64,000 nucleotides of DNA from Sivonenia sp049582005 (GCA_049582005.1 JBAUTB010000089.1:1-64000); one strand, 5' to 3'; numbered from the stretch's first letter, positions 39,758 through 50,028 are shown. Notes: generated by a model from the sequence alone, not told the origin. Numbers and translations are program-made.

Positions 39758-41131
39758 TTAGCTCTTGGCTGCTTGGTATCGTTCTTTATAAATGCGCTGT
39801 TGAATGGCATGGTCCACCATCGGTTTAGGGTAGCCATAGACTTCTAGGTTATTATTGCTCAGGATTTCTACAGTTTTTGCCTTTTCCAGTTCAGGCACCC
39901 AACGGCGAATATAGGTCGTTTGCGGGTCAAATTTGTTGGCCTGTGTAACCGGATTAAAGATCCGTAGGGGCTTGGGGTCAGTCCCCGTTGAGGCAGACCA
40001 TTGCCAACCCCCGTTATTGGCTGATTGGTCCCCATCAAGGAGCTTCTGCATAAAGAAGCGCTCTCCCCACTGCCAGGGAATCAGCAGGTCTTTGGTGAGG
40101 AAACTCGCCACAATCATCCGGGAACGGTTATGCATCCATCCTGTTTCATTCAACTGGCGCATGGCGGCATCGACCATCGGATAGCCTGTTTCCCCTGCAC
40201 ACCAGCGTTCAAAAAATTCTTTATTCTCATCCCAGACAAAACTGTTGTACTGCGTCAAATAGTTTTCATCGGCCACACGTGGAAAGTGGTAAAGAACATG
40301 TTTATAAAACTCACGCCAGCAAAGTTCCTGTCGCCAAGTAGTGATCCCTATAGCTTGTCTATGGAGGAGCGCATGCTCGGTACTTTCCCAAGCTGTACGA
40401 ATCCCCAAAACGCCAAATTTCAGATAGGGACTTAGCTGTGAAGTGCCTGTATCTGATGGGAAATTGCGTTGTTCATCATAGTCAAAGATCGCTTTAGCAC
40501 AAAATTTATCTAACTGTTTTAAGGCTGCTTTTTCACCTATAGCAGGCAAAGAGACCTGATGACTTAAACCTAACTGTTTTAGTGTGGGAATAGTTCCTGT
40601 TGCTAGACTTAAATCTGCAAGCTGAATAACCCTAGGAGTAGGAAATGGTTTGAGTTTTTTTTGATTACTCCAGTTTCGCCAAAATGGAGTGTACACGCTG
40701 TAGGGTTGATTTGATTGAGTCAAGACCGAGCTAGGGCCATGGAGCATTTGATCTTGATGAATGATTACCTGAACCCCCAATTCTTGGAGGGCATTTTTAA
40801 CTGTTTCGTCTCGCTGTCGGCTGTAGGGTTCTACATCCTCATTCCAGTGAATTTCCTGAATACTTGCTTGTTGAACCAATTCCCGCAGAACAGCGACGGG
40901 ATTGCCCTGGCGTATAAACAGGTCTCCGCCAAGGGCGCGATAATCCTCCTTCAAGACATGGAGACTCGCCAGGAGAAAGTCTACGCGCACAGGAGCCGTA
41001 TCTTCAGCACTCAATATGCCAGGGTCCAAGATGAATAGGGGCAGCAGTGGTTTGCCCTCTGCACTGGCTTGATAAAGGGCTGAGTTGTCATGAAGTCGGA
41101 GGTCACGACGATGCCAAAGGAGAATAGTCAT
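39758..41131 (-). CDS. phrB: Deoxyribodipyrimidine photolyase (class I)
   Basis: A 457-residue photolyase. The N-terminal Rossmann-like antenna domain starts T-I-L-L-W-H-R-R-D-L-R-L-H-D-N. The C-terminal FAD domain carries T-S-Q-L-S-P-Y-L-K-F-G, W-R-E-F-Y, M-V-D-A-A-M-R-Q-L, W-M-H-N-R-S-R-M and D-G-D-Q-S-A-N-N-G-G-W-Q-W-S-A-S-T-G. It would repair cyclobutane pyrimidine dimers using blue light. The cofactor of the antenna domain is not readable. The gap to pgsA (41132-41299) shows no gene. Confidence 0.92.
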   Translation of the reverse strand: MTILLWHRRDLRLHDNSALYQASAEGKPLLPLFILDPGILSAEDTAPVRVDFLLASLHVLKEDYRALGGDLFIRQGNPVAVLRELVQQASIQEIHWNEDVEPYSRQRDETVKNALQELGVQVIIHQDQMLHGPSSVLTQSNQPYSVYTPFWRNWSNQKKLKPFPTPRVIQLADLSLATGTIPTLKQLGLSHQVSLPAIGEKAALKQLDKFCAKAIFDYDEQRNFPSDTGTSQLSPYLKFGVLGIRTAWESTEHALLHRQAIGITTWRQELCWREFYKHVLYHFPRVADENYLTQYNSFVWDENKEFFERWCAGETGYPMVDAAMRQLNETGWMHNRSRMIVASFLTKDLLIPWQWGERFFMQKLLDGDQSANNGGWQWSASTGTDPKPLRIFNPVTQANKFDPQTTYIRRWVPELEKAKTVEILSNNNLEVYGYPKPMVDHAIQQRIYKERYQAAKS

Positions 41132-41299
41132 GCCCTAAGTTTAAGGCACTGTGGTTTGAGGCCAACCCTGAAGCTGATGCAGGAGTGTTTCCCCCAGTAT
41201 TAAATCTGAGAGAATGATGTTAGCCGTGGCATCTAGTAACGCAATGCAAGAAAATTTATCAGGATGGATTGTGGAGAATATTCAGTCCAAACCATTTTT

Positions 41300-41794
41300 A
41301 TGAAAAGTGAAATTTCTCTTCCCACTTGGATTACCCTATCGCGTCTTCTAGGGGTGCCCTTTATTATTTATTTTTTGACCCTAGGAGATTCTAGCAGTCG
41401 GGTATGGGCTTTCGTTATCTTCTTATTGTGTGCGGGGACCGACTGGTTGGATGGCTATCTTGCCCGCAAACTTAATCAGGTCACAGACCTTGGTAAAGTC
41501 TTAGATCCTCTGGTAGATAAGTTTTTGGTTTTTGCACCCCTGTTGGTCCTAATTGAGCAAGGGCAGATTCCGGCATGGGGCGTATTCATCATCCTGACCC
41601 GAGAATTAACAGTTGCCGGATGGCGCGCAAATCAACCAACAGTCATTGGAGCAAATATTTGGGGTAAAGCCAAAACCGTAGTGCAAATTGCTGCTATTGC
41701 CCTGCTGATTTTGCAACTACCCTATGCCCTAATTGCTTTCTGGATCGCAGTTCTGCTGACCGTAATCTCAGGTTTGACGTACCTTCTACCCTGA
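41300..41794 (+). CDS. pgsA: CDP-diacylglycerol-glycerol-3-phosphate 3-phosphatidyltransferase
   Basis: A 164-residue integral membrane CDP-alcohol phosphatidyltransferase that makes phosphatidylglycerophosphate, the precursor of phosphatidylglycerol. The CAP motif D-x-x-D-G-x-x-A-R-x8-G-x3-D-x3-D is complete (Asp48 to Asp73). About five hydrophobic helices are present. The start ATG 41300 (MKSEISLPTW) fits homologs better than the longer frame from 41264. Its end overlaps the convergent DUF3084 gene by 9 nt. Confidence 0.88.
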   Translation: MKSEISLPTWITLSRLLGVPFIIYFLTLGDSSSRVWAFVIFLLCAGTDWLDGYLARKLNQVTDLGKVLDPLVDKFLVFAPLLVLIEQGQIPAWGVFIILTRELTVAGWRANQPTVIGANIWGKAKTVVQIAAIALLILQLPYALIAFWIAVLLTVISGLTYLLP

Positions 41795-43120
41795 ACTACT
41801 AAATTGGCCAACTACTTTCCCATCCTGAACAACATTCAGGAATAGCTGCAAAGGCCCAGCAGTATAGATATCTGTAGAAGTCAAAGCTTGAACCACCACA
41901 GGTCCTTGGAGTTGGTGAATTTGCCCAATCATCTGGTCCACAGGTAGGGCAGCAGAACCGACCTCTCCTTGACTATTGGTCAGGATTCCAGCTTTTCTCG
42001 CTTTACGACTTGCATCTTCAAAAAGTTTCTGGAGTTGAGCGATGAGTTGCGCATCATTATCCTTTGGGTTAATGACACAGGTAGCCATCACCACGCCCTT
42101 ATCAAATAGATGGAGATTGGGCAGCACTCGACCCACCACCGGAACGGGTTCACCAAGCAGTACGTTCTGGGCTACAAAGATCTGTAGCGCATGCTCTCCT
42201 GGTTTTTGGAGCTCTGTAACGAGCCGTTCGACTTCACTATTGGTGATCAAGACGGCGCGCTGACCAAATTGATAATAGGGTTGGGCTCCTCTTTTACGGA
42301 CTTCTATTTCCGTTTGGGAAAGAACGGAATCCAACGCTTCTCTAAGACGATTTGAGCCCAGCCCTCCCTGAATACGGACAGCATACATGAGCTCTCCAGA
42401 TTGGAGAATCACAGCCCCTTTGCGTAAAGCAGTATTGAGGACCACATTGCTTTCGGCCAGCTTATTATTCTTGGTCTGGAGTGCAACCAGTTGTTGTGCC
42501 AGGGTTTTAATCTCTGTCTGAAGTTTGGTTCGTTGATTTCCTAACTGAGCAAGCTGTTTCTGGCTGCTATCGAGGCGCCCCTCTAGGGCATGTTCCTGAC
42601 CTTTGAGCGCTACCAATTGTTGTTGAACTTCCCCATAGCTCTGTTTAGCTTTTTGGAGCTGTGCATCAGCGGCCTTGAGTTTAGCTTGTGATTCTTGGAG
42701 ACTTTTCTGGGCTAATTGCTGCTTTTTCTGGGCTTCTAAACGTTGACGGTTAGAGGCCTCTGCAGATCGCAGCGTTTCTTGGAGCTTGGCTTCAGCTTCT
42801 ATCCGTTCTTCCTTAGCAATTTTCAGCTCTGCTTGGACCTGCTGTTCCTGCTGCTTGTATCTGCTTAGCTCACTGAAGAGTTGGTCAACTTGAAATAGAC
42901 CAAACCGGACCTGGTCTGAAACCAACAGCAAGAGCCCTAGGGAGAGTCCTGCAATAGTCATTCCTGTAAAAACAGTCACCCAAACAGCGGTGTCCTTGGG
43001 GCGCAGACCAAACAAACTCAGGCGAGCTTTGCCTATCTTGAAACCCAAGCGATCCCCAACTGCAGCAACCACGCCTCCGATGAGGAGGACTGCCAAGATT
43101 ACGAGAATGCCCCCTGTCAT
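41786..43120 (-). CDS. DUF3084 coiled-coil membrane protein
   Basis: A 444-residue protein of a cyanobacterial DUF3084 family. Two hydrophobic segments (about residues 4-20 and 48-68) are followed by a long coiled coil rich in Q, E, K and A (~75-235), then a conserved C-terminal domain (~240-440) with G-E-L-M-Y-A-V-R-I and V-V-M-A-T-C-V-I-N. This resembles a membrane-anchored structural protein. Function is unknown. Convergent with pgsA, with a 9-nt overlap. Confidence 0.82.
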   Translation of the reverse strand: MTGGILVILAVLLIGGVVAAVGDRLGFKIGKARLSLFGLRPKDTAVWVTVFTGMTIAGLSLGLLLLVSDQVRFGLFQVDQLFSELSRYKQQEQQVQAELKIAKEERIEAEAKLQETLRSAEASNRQRLEAQKKQQLAQKSLQESQAKLKAADAQLQKAKQSYGEVQQQLVALKGQEHALEGRLDSSQKQLAQLGNQRTKLQTEIKTLAQQLVALQTKNNKLAESNVVLNTALRKGAVILQSGELMYAVRIQGGLGSNRLREALDSVLSQTEIEVRKRGAQPYYQFGQRAVLITNSEVERLVTELQKPGEHALQIFVAQNVLLGEPVPVVGRVLPNLHLFDKGVVMATCVINPKDNDAQLIAQLQKLFEDASRKARKAGILTNSQGEVGSAALPVDQMIGQIHQLQGPVVVQALTSTDIYTAGPLQLFLNVVQDGKVVGQFSSSG

Positions 43121-43246
43121 CTCCCCCTCGCCACGACTATCACACAGTCTGGTAACTTTGTAGTAATCATGCCCTCAAAGTCACTGTAATACTACCATCA
43201 TGACTGATTCTGACCTCCGCCGCTATCATATGGATAGTGTCATTTC

Positions 43247-43900
43247 ATGAAGCCTATGCTTTCTCCCCAAGAAACTCAAAAAGTAGACCTAACCAATGAC
43301 CTTCTTTTCTACGAAGCTCCCCGACTCGTCTACCACACCGATGAATCTTTTGTCGCTAAACTTCAAGGTCTTCTAGAGAAGATTTTACCTCCTCAAGCAG
43401 AAATTTTGGACTTGATGAGTAGTTGGGTTTCTCACTTACCACAAGGCTATCAGCCTAAGCGGGTGGTAGGGCATGGCATGAACAAGGTGGAACTTTCACA
43501 AAATCCGGTTCTCAGTGACTACTTTGTTCAGAATCTAAATGAAAATCCCCAGCTTCCACTGACAGATGAAAGCTTTGATGTCGTTCTTAATACTGTTTCT
43601 ATTCAATATTTACAACGGCCAGTGGAAGTTCTCCAAGAGGTTCACAGAATTCTAAAACCGGGTGGCCTAGTTGTAATTAGTTTTTCTAATCGAATGTTTC
43701 CAACCAAAGCCATTCAAGCATGGTGTGCTCGTAGCGATGATGAACGTCTGGAACTCGTGACGCGCTATATTCAAGCGGCCGGAGGCTTCGAGAATGTTCA
43801 AATCCATGCACAAGCAGACTCTGCCCCAAGTGCCTGGTGGATGCTCTGGGCTCAAACGGAAGACCCCTTTTACGCCGTCGTCGCCTACAAAAGTAGGTGA
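43247..43900 (+). CDS. Class I SAM-dependent methyltransferase-like protein
   Basis: A 217-residue protein. The SAM motif I is unusual (I-L-D-L-M-S-S-W-V-S-H instead of D-x-G-x-G-x-G), while later motifs are standard: F-D-V-V-L-N-T-V-S-I-Q-Y-L and R-I-L-K-P-G-G-L-V-V-I-S. D-L-M-S-S-W-x-S-H is known from a group of cyanobacterial and plastid proteins that may not be ordinary methyltransferases. The substrate is unknown. It is followed by 330 bases without a gene, upstream of rpoC1. Confidence 0.75.
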   Translation: MKPMLSPQETQKVDLTNDLLFYEAPRLVYHTDESFVAKLQGLLEKILPPQAEILDLMSSWVSHLPQGYQPKRVVGHGMNKVELSQNPVLSDYFVQNLNENPQLPLTDESFDVVLNTVSIQYLQRPVEVLQEVHRILKPGGLVVISFSNRMFPTKAIQAWCARSDDERLELVTRYIQAAGGFENVQIHAQADSAPSAWWMLWAQTEDPFYAVVAYKSR

Positions 43901-44230
43901 TCTGAGATTTGTCAATAGACAGATCACGCAGTATGATATTAATTCGACATATAATACCAATCCGCGTGAGCTGGTTTCGTAGGGACGGTCTACCTAGATA
44001 TGAATTCGCTGAGTTCTTGGACATTCGCCCAGGCTTTTGCTTGTCTTTTAGTATTCACAGTAGGCTCTCCATCATATTTTGACCATTAGCACTGAATCTG
44101 TCCGGGCCTTAAGATTTCCAGGTCTGTGAAATGGCATCAGTGTTCTTGTCGTGTACTTTCGCCTTCGAGCTTCAATAAACAGGCATTACGTAAGGTTTAA
44201 CAGGTTCATCAATAAGGAGCAAGCCCTGTC
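43901..44230. other. Leader region of rpoC1
   Basis: 330 bases without a supported gene. A small inverted repeat (TGATCTG / CAGATCA, 43899-43905 and 43920-43926) overlaps the stop of the upstream gene but has no T-run. The last 20 bases hold the rpoC1 SD (AAGGAG at 44214-44219). Promoters for the rpoC1-rpoC2 operon must lie here; I cannot place them confidently. Confidence 0.4.
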
Positions 44231-46063
44231 ATGGCTAAATTGGAACAACGGTTTGACTACATCAAGATTGCAATCGCTTCTCCTGAGAGGGTGATGGTAT
44301 GGGGGCAACGCACCCTGCCCAATGGTCAATTGGTCGGAGAAGTAACCAAACCCGAAACCATTAATTATCGAACCCTTAAGCCAGAGATGGATGGGTTGTT
44401 CTGTGAACGTATTTTTGGTCCTTCTAAAGACTGGGAATGCTATTGCGGTAAGTACAAGCGGGTGCGTCATCGGGGGATCGTCTGTGAGCGATGCGGCGTG
44501 GAAGTCACCGAATCCAGAGTCCGTCGTCACCGCATGGGCTATATCAAGCTGGCTGCTCCTGTCACCCATGTCTGGTATCTGAAAGGCATCCCTTCCTATA
44601 TCGCTATTCTGTTAGATATGCCCCTGCGGGACGTAGAGCAAATTGTTTACTTTAATGCCTATGTGGTCCTGAATCCTGGCAATGTCGATAACCTGACCTA
44701 CAAGCAAATCCTGACAGAAGACCAGTACTTGGAGATTGAGGAGCAGCGTTGGACCGAAGATTCTCCGCTGGATATGGGAGATGATTGGGCGGGTATCGGT
44801 GCCGAAGCAATTCAACGCTTAATGCAGGACTTAGACCTGGAAAAAGAGACAGAAGCCCTGCGCGAAGAATTGACTACCGCTAAGGGCCAGAAACGGGCCA
44901 AACTGATCAAGCGCCTCCGAGTCATGGACAACTTTATCGCCACAGGGTCTAAACCTGAATGGATGGTCTTAGAAGCAATTCCGGTCATCCCTCCCGACCT
45001 CAGACCGATGGTCCAGTTAGATGGTGGCCGTTTTGCGACCTCTGACCTCAATGACCTCTATCGTCGGGTCATCAACCGAAACAATCGTCTGGCCAGACTC
45101 CTCGAAATTTTGGCACCTGAAATTATTGTCCGCAACGAAAAGCGGATGCTTCAGGAAGCGGTGGATGCTCTGATTGATAATGGCCGTCGTGGCCGTACCG
45201 TGGTGGGTGCCAATAATCGTCCTTTGAAGTCTTTGTCTGACATTATCGAAGGAAAACAGGGACGTTTCCGTCAAAACCTTTTAGGAAAGCGGGTTGACTA
45301 CTCTGGCCGTTCGGTTATCGTCGTCGGCCCTAAGCTTAAGATTCACCAATGCGGTTTGCCCAAGGAAATGGCGATCGAGCTATTCCAGCCCTTCGTTATC
45401 CATAAGTTGATCCAGCGCAGCTTGGTGAACAACATCAAAGCTGCTAAGAAGATGATTCAGCGTAATGACCCAAGAATTTGGGATGTGTTGGAAGAAGTAA
45501 TCACAGGCCATCCAGTCCTCTTAAACCGCGCTCCTACCTTGCACCGTCTCGGTATTCAAGCCTTTGAACCGATTCTGGTCAGTGGTCGGGCCATTCAGCT
45601 GCACCCCCTTGTCTGCACGGCCTTCAACGCTGACTTTGACGGGGACCAAATGGCGGTCCATGTGCCTTTGAGCTTAGAAGCGCAAACTGAAGCCCGTATG
45701 TTGATGTTGGCTTCTAACAATGTCTTGAGTCCTGCTACGGGTAGGCCGATTATCACGCCTACGCAAGATATGGTCCTCGGTTGTTTCTATCTAACCGTAG
45801 AAAATCCTGATGCTCATCGCGGAGAAGGGAAATATTTCTCTAGTCCCGAAGATGCCATCATCGCCTATGAGCAAGGATTTATCGATATCCATGCCAAGGT
45901 CTGGGTTCGCTACGACGGTCCGGTAGATACTGAAAATCCTGCTGAAGATCTCCGTCAGCGCGTAGATGAGGAAGGCAACCTCGTTTCTCAACATCTGCGC
46001 ACCACCGTCGGTCGCATCATCTTTAACCAAGTAGTCCAAAACACCTTGCAAGTAGTGGTTTAG
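44231..46063 (+). CDS. rpoC1: RNA polymerase subunit gamma (RpoC1)
   Basis: The N-terminal part of the split beta-prime subunit, 610 residues. The zinc site is C-Y-C at 70-72 with C-E-R-C at 85-88. The magnesium-binding N-A-D-F-D-G-D motif is at residues 466-472. It starts at ATG 44231 with AAGGAG 11 bases upstream. The split is a cyanobacterial and plastid trait. rpoC2 follows after 37 bases, but rpoB, usually upstream in cyanobacteria, is not here: a methyltransferase-like gene takes its place. Confidence 0.95.
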   Translation: MAKLEQRFDYIKIAIASPERVMVWGQRTLPNGQLVGEVTKPETINYRTLKPEMDGLFCERIFGPSKDWECYCGKYKRVRHRGIVCERCGVEVTESRVRRHRMGYIKLAAPVTHVWYLKGIPSYIAILLDMPLRDVEQIVYFNAYVVLNPGNVDNLTYKQILTEDQYLEIEEQRWTEDSPLDMGDDWAGIGAEAIQRLMQDLDLEKETEALREELTTAKGQKRAKLIKRLRVMDNFIATGSKPEWMVLEAIPVIPPDLRPMVQLDGGRFATSDLNDLYRRVINRNNRLARLLEILAPEIIVRNEKRMLQEAVDALIDNGRRGRTVVGANNRPLKSLSDIIEGKQGRFRQNLLGKRVDYSGRSVIVVGPKLKIHQCGLPKEMAIELFQPFVIHKLIQRSLVNNIKAAKKMIQRNDPRIWDVLEEVITGHPVLLNRAPTLHRLGIQAFEPILVSGRAIQLHPLVCTAFNADFDGDQMAVHVPLSLEAQTEARMLMLASNNVLSPATGRPIITPTQDMVLGCFYLTVENPDAHRGEGKYFSSPEDAIIAYEQGFIDIHAKVWVRYDGPVDTENPAEDLRQRVDEEGNLVSQHLRTTVGRIIFNQVVQNTLQVVV

Positions 46064-46100
46064 TCTACTTCCCCTATTTACGTAATCTACGGAGAAAACC

Positions 46101-49100
46101 ATGACCGTATTTGATCAGAATGAGCCGCGCCCTTCCAAGGCGGGCGCGATTCGTCCACAGTTTATTAACCGCAAAGTAGACAAAAAGAGTCTTGGGAAGC
46201 TGATTGCTTGGTCTTTCACTACCCATGGCACCGCCCGTACGGCAACCTTGGCAGACCGTTTGAAAGACTTAGGATTTCGCTATGCCACGAAGGCTGGGGT
46301 TTCCATCTCTGTAGAAGACTTGGAAGTGCCGAAAGAGAAAAAAGCAATTCTAGAGCGGGCCGAACTGGAAATTGAACGGGCTGAAGAACGCTATACCCGC
46401 GGCGAAATTACCCAAATTGAGCGCTATCAGAAGGTTATTGATACCTGGGCCGGGGCGACGGAAGAACTCACGCAAAACGTAAAAGAGAACTTCCAGAATG
46501 TCAATCCTTTGAATCCTGTCGGCATGATGGCTTTCTCCGGAGCACGGGGTAATCTCTCTCAGGTTCGTCAGCTGGTAGGAATGCGTGGTCTGATGGCCGA
46601 TCCGCAAGGGGAAATCATCGACCAACCGATTAAAACCAACTTCCGCGAAGGGCTGAATGTCACGGAGTACATCATCTCCAGTTATGGAGCCCGTAAAGGT
46701 CTGGTAGACACGGCCCTCCGTACGGCTGACTCTGGGTATCTCACCCGTCGTCTGGTAGACGTTTCCCAGGACGTGATTGTTCGGGAAGAGGACTGCTTCA
46801 CGGATCGAGGACTGGAAGTTACCCCTCTCAAAGATGGCGACCGGGTTGTCATGCCTATCTCTGAAAGGATCTTGGGACGGACCTTAGCCCGTGACCTCAT
46901 AGACCCCAAAACCGGTGAAGTGATTGCAACCCGCAATACAATCTTCGACCAAGACCTGATCGATCGGGTGGAAAAACTCAACTTTGAATCCATGTGGGTG
47001 CGTTCTCCTCTGACTTGCGAAGCTAACCGTTCGGTGTGCCGTCTCTGCTACGGCTGGTCTTTGGCCCACTGCAAACTGGTAGACATTGGAGAAGCGGTAG
47101 GTATTATTGCGGCCCAGTCTATTGGAGAACCGGGAACCCAGTTAACGATGCGGACCTTCCACACGGGAGGGGTGTTTTCCGGGGAAATCGCTCAAGTCTT
47201 GAAGGCTCCGTTTGCTGGAAAAGTTAAGTATTCCAAGACTCTGCGTTTCCGTCCTTTCCGAACCCGTCACGGAGATGAAGCACTGCAGGTCGAGCAACTT
47301 GGGACCATAACGATTGAGGGGGCAGGCAACCGCAAACAGGCCGTTGAGTTTAACCAGGGTTCTACGATTTATGTGCGTGATGGAGCCGTGGTAACTGAGG
47401 GACAGATGATTGGAGAGGTCGCTGCAGCGGGTAAGACCTCGCGTAAAACGACAGAAAAAGCAACCAAAGAAGTCGCCTCGGATATTGCTGGACAAGTACA
47501 GTTTGCAGACCTAACGGCTGAAATCAAAACCGACCGTCAAGGCAACGAGACCAGCTATGCTTCCCGCTCCGGTCTGCTGTGGGTACTTTCCGGCGAGGTC
47601 TATAACTTGCCGCCTGGGGCAGAAGGTCTGGTTAAGAATGGAGACCGCATTGAAGAAGGTGGGGTCATAGCGCGCAATCGTCTCGTCAGTGAACGGGGTG
47701 GACAGGTTCGCCTCAGAGACCGAGAAACCAAGGGTGGCCGGGAGGTAGAAATTATCACCGCTTCGGTCTTGCTCGATAAAGCAGCCGTTCGTGAAGAGCA
47801 CTCTCAAGGACGAGAACACTATTCCTTGATTGCCCCTAATGGTCAGGTATTTACGCTGAAAGCCGTTCCTGGTAACAAGGTGAACAATCACCAAACCGTT
47901 GCAGAACTGGTGGACGAGCGCTACCGTACCCGTATGGGAGGTTTGGTCCGTTATGCCGAAGGTTTGGAAGTCTCAAAGACCAGTCGGGCCAAACAAGGGT
48001 ATGAGGTGGTCCATGGCGGGACCCTCCTTTGGATTCCAGAAGAAACCCGCGAAGTGAACAAAGATATCTCCCTTTTGGAAGTGGAAGATGGTCAGTTCGT
48101 AGAAGCTGGGACTACGGTGGTCAAAGACATCGTTTGCCAATCTTCGGGAATTGTTTACGTCAGTCAGCGGAACGACATTCTCCGTGAGATCTCCATCAAA
48201 CCTGGGGACTTGCATCTTTTGGAGAGTCCCAGCGATTTGAAATTCGCTACAGAAACCTTGATCCAACCAGGGACCGAAATTCTTCCCGGTGTGATCGTCA
48301 ATGACCTGCGCTACTTGGAAATCATCGAGACTCCAGAAGGCACTGCTGCGCTTTTGCGGCCTGTGGTGGAATACCAAATTGCCAATGAGCCTGATGCTCC
48401 TAGCCAAGAGACCGAATCTCAAGAGGGGTTGAGCATCCGCCTGAAAGGGGTTCAACGCTTGGCCCTCAAAGATGGAGAACGGATTAAGTCGGTAGATGGG
48501 GTAGATTTGGTCAAGACCCAGTTAGTCCTTGAAATTGCGGATGGGTCCTCTTCTTCTCAGCAACTTTCAGCAGATATTGAGCTCTTACCAGATCCTAAAG
48601 ACGCAGATATCCTAAGACTCCAATTGGTTATTTTGGAAACCCTGTTGGTCCGTCGAGATGTTAGTGCAGATCTAGTCCAAGGCCAGACCCAAACCAAGAT
48701 TTTGGTCAAAGATGGGGACATGATTACCCCAGGGGCTGAGGTAGCGAGCACAGAAATCCAGGCCAAACACACAGGTATCGTCCAAGGTATCTCCAAGATT
48801 GGTGAACATGTCCGCCGACTTCTGATTGTTACCAATGAAGATATAACCGAAGTTCCCGTCAAGAATCCTACGGTTAAAGTAGGCGACCTCGTTCGTTCTG
48901 CGGATGCGTTGGGAGAAGGTCAGCCTTCTTCGCTCTCCGGTCAAGTCGTGGCAGTGGGAGCAAACACGGTATCTGTACGAAAGGGCAGACCCTATCTGGT
49001 ATCTGGGGGCGCTATTCTCCAGGTGGAAAACGGAGCTTTGGTACAACGGGGGGATAACCTTTCTCTACTGGTCTATGAACGGGCAAAAACAGGAGACATT

Positions 49101-49973
49101 ATCCAAGGCTTACCTCGGGTAGAAGAGCTTTTAGAAGCTCGTAAACCCAAAGAGATGTGTGTGCTGGCCCAGCGGGCAGGGACTATCCAAGTCAGTCAAT
49201 TGCCGGATGACACGATTCAGGTAAAGGTAGTGGAGACGGATGGTACGGTCACTGATTACGCTCTGTTACCAGGCCAAAATCTGGTAGTCAGTGATGGTCA
49301 GAGCATCCAAGCGGGAGAGCCCATTACCGACGGTCCGGCAAACCCCCATGACATCCTGAGTGTTTTCGCCGAACAAAAAGGGATTCAACAAGGGATTGCC
49401 CAAGTACAGCGCTACTTAGTGAACGAGGTCCAGTCGGTCTATCGCTCTCAGGGGGTTGATATTTCCGAGAAGCACATCGAAATCATTGTTCGTCAGATGA
49501 CTTCTAAGGTGCGGATTGATGATGGTGGAGACACTACCTTCCTTCCAGGAGAGTTGATTGAACTGCGGCAAGTGGAACAGGTGAACGAAGCAATGGCGAT
49601 CACAGGGGGAGCTCCAGCTCAATGTACTCCGGTTCTCCTGGGGATCACGAAGGCTTCTCTGAATACGGATTCGTTTATCTCGGCAGCTTCTTTCCAGGAG
49701 ACGACCAGAGTACTCACAGAAGCAGCGATCGAAGGTAAGTCTGACTGGCTCAGAGGCCTCAAGGAAAACGTGATCATTGGACGACTGATTCCTGCAGGTA
49801 CGGGCTTTAATGCCTACGAAGACCAGTTTGAAGAAACCGATGAAGAGGACAATATCATCGATGATGAGTTGGTTTCCCCTCGCATTGGGGCCTACATCAC
49901 GGAGGTGGACTTAAAAGAAAGCCTGCTTTCCACCACAGACATAAGCCTCGATGAAGATGATGACGAAGAATAA
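46101..49973 (+). CDS. rpoC2: RNA polymerase subunit beta-prime (RpoC2)
   Basis: The C-terminal part of the split beta-prime subunit, 1290 residues. A zinc-binding cysteine cluster (C-E-A-N-R-S-V-C-R-L-C) lies at 306-316, and the bridge/trigger region G-E-P-G-T-Q-L-T-M-R-T-F-H-T-G-G near 350. The long middle region (about 380-960) is the insert typical of cyanobacterial RpoC2 with SBHM-like repeats. The C-terminus is acidic (D-E-D-D-D-E-E). The start MTVFDQNEP lies 37 bases after rpoC1, and a terminator follows. Confidence 0.94.
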   Translation: MTVFDQNEPRPSKAGAIRPQFINRKVDKKSLGKLIAWSFTTHGTARTATLADRLKDLGFRYATKAGVSISVEDLEVPKEKKAILERAELEIERAEERYTRGEITQIERYQKVIDTWAGATEELTQNVKENFQNVNPLNPVGMMAFSGARGNLSQVRQLVGMRGLMADPQGEIIDQPIKTNFREGLNVTEYIISSYGARKGLVDTALRTADSGYLTRRLVDVSQDVIVREEDCFTDRGLEVTPLKDGDRVVMPISERILGRTLARDLIDPKTGEVIATRNTIFDQDLIDRVEKLNFESMWVRSPLTCEANRSVCRLCYGWSLAHCKLVDIGEAVGIIAAQSIGEPGTQLTMRTFHTGGVFSGEIAQVLKAPFAGKVKYSKTLRFRPFRTRHGDEALQVEQLGTITIEGAGNRKQAVEFNQGSTIYVRDGAVVTEGQMIGEVAAAGKTSRKTTEKATKEVASDIAGQVQFADLTAEIKTDRQGNETSYASRSGLLWVLSGEVYNLPPGAEGLVKNGDRIEEGGVIARNRLVSERGGQVRLRDRETKGGREVEIITASVLLDKAAVREEHSQGREHYSLIAPNGQVFTLKAVPGNKVNNHQTVAELVDERYRTRMGGLVRYAEGLEVSKTSRAKQGYEVVHGGTLLWIPEETREVNKDISLLEVEDGQFVEAGTTVVKDIVCQSSGIVYVSQRNDILREISIKPGDLHLLESPSDLKFATETLIQPGTEILPGVIVNDLRYLEIIETPEGTAALLRPVVEYQIANEPDAPSQETESQEGLSIRLKGVQRLALKDGERIKSVDGVDLVKTQLVLEIADGSSSSQQLSADIELLPDPKDADILRLQLVILETLLVRRDVSADLVQGQTQTKILVKDGDMITPGAEVASTEIQAKHTGIVQGISKIGEHVRRLLIVTNEDITEVPVKNPTVKVGDLVRSADALGEGQPSSLSGQVVAVGANTVSVRKGRPYLVSGGAILQVENGALVQRGDNLSLLVYERAKTGDIIQGLPRVEELLEARKPKEMCVLAQRAGTIQVSQLPDDTIQVKVVETDGTVTDYALLPGQNLVVSDGQSIQAGEPITDGPANPHDILSVFAEQKGIQQGIAQVQRYLVNEVQSVYRSQGVDISEKHIEIIVRQMTSKVRIDDGGDTTFLPGELIELRQVEQVNEAMAITGGAPAQCTPVLLGITKASLNTDSFISAASFQETTRVLTEAAIEGKSDWLRGLKENVIIGRLIPAGTGFNAYEDQFEETDEEDNIIDDELVSPRIGAYITEVDLKESLLSTTDISLDEDDDEE

Positions 49974-50003
49974 ATAACGGAGCCCATAGGCTCTAATACT
50001 GGA

Positions 50004-50024
50004 GGGGGCCTAGCCCCCTTTTTT
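50004..50024 (+). terminator. Intrinsic terminator after rpoC2, next to a downstream start codon
   Basis: A GGGGGC / GCCCCC stem (50004-50009 and 50013-50018) with a 3-nt loop and T6 (50019-50024). Only four bases separate it from the ATG at 50029, so it occupies the ribosome-binding region of the next gene. Confidence 0.9.
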
Positions 50025-50028
50025 GGTC

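Noticed and set aside
43899..43926. Intrinsic terminator after the methyltransferase-like gene
   Set aside because: The 7-bp stem has no following T-run on the plus strand.
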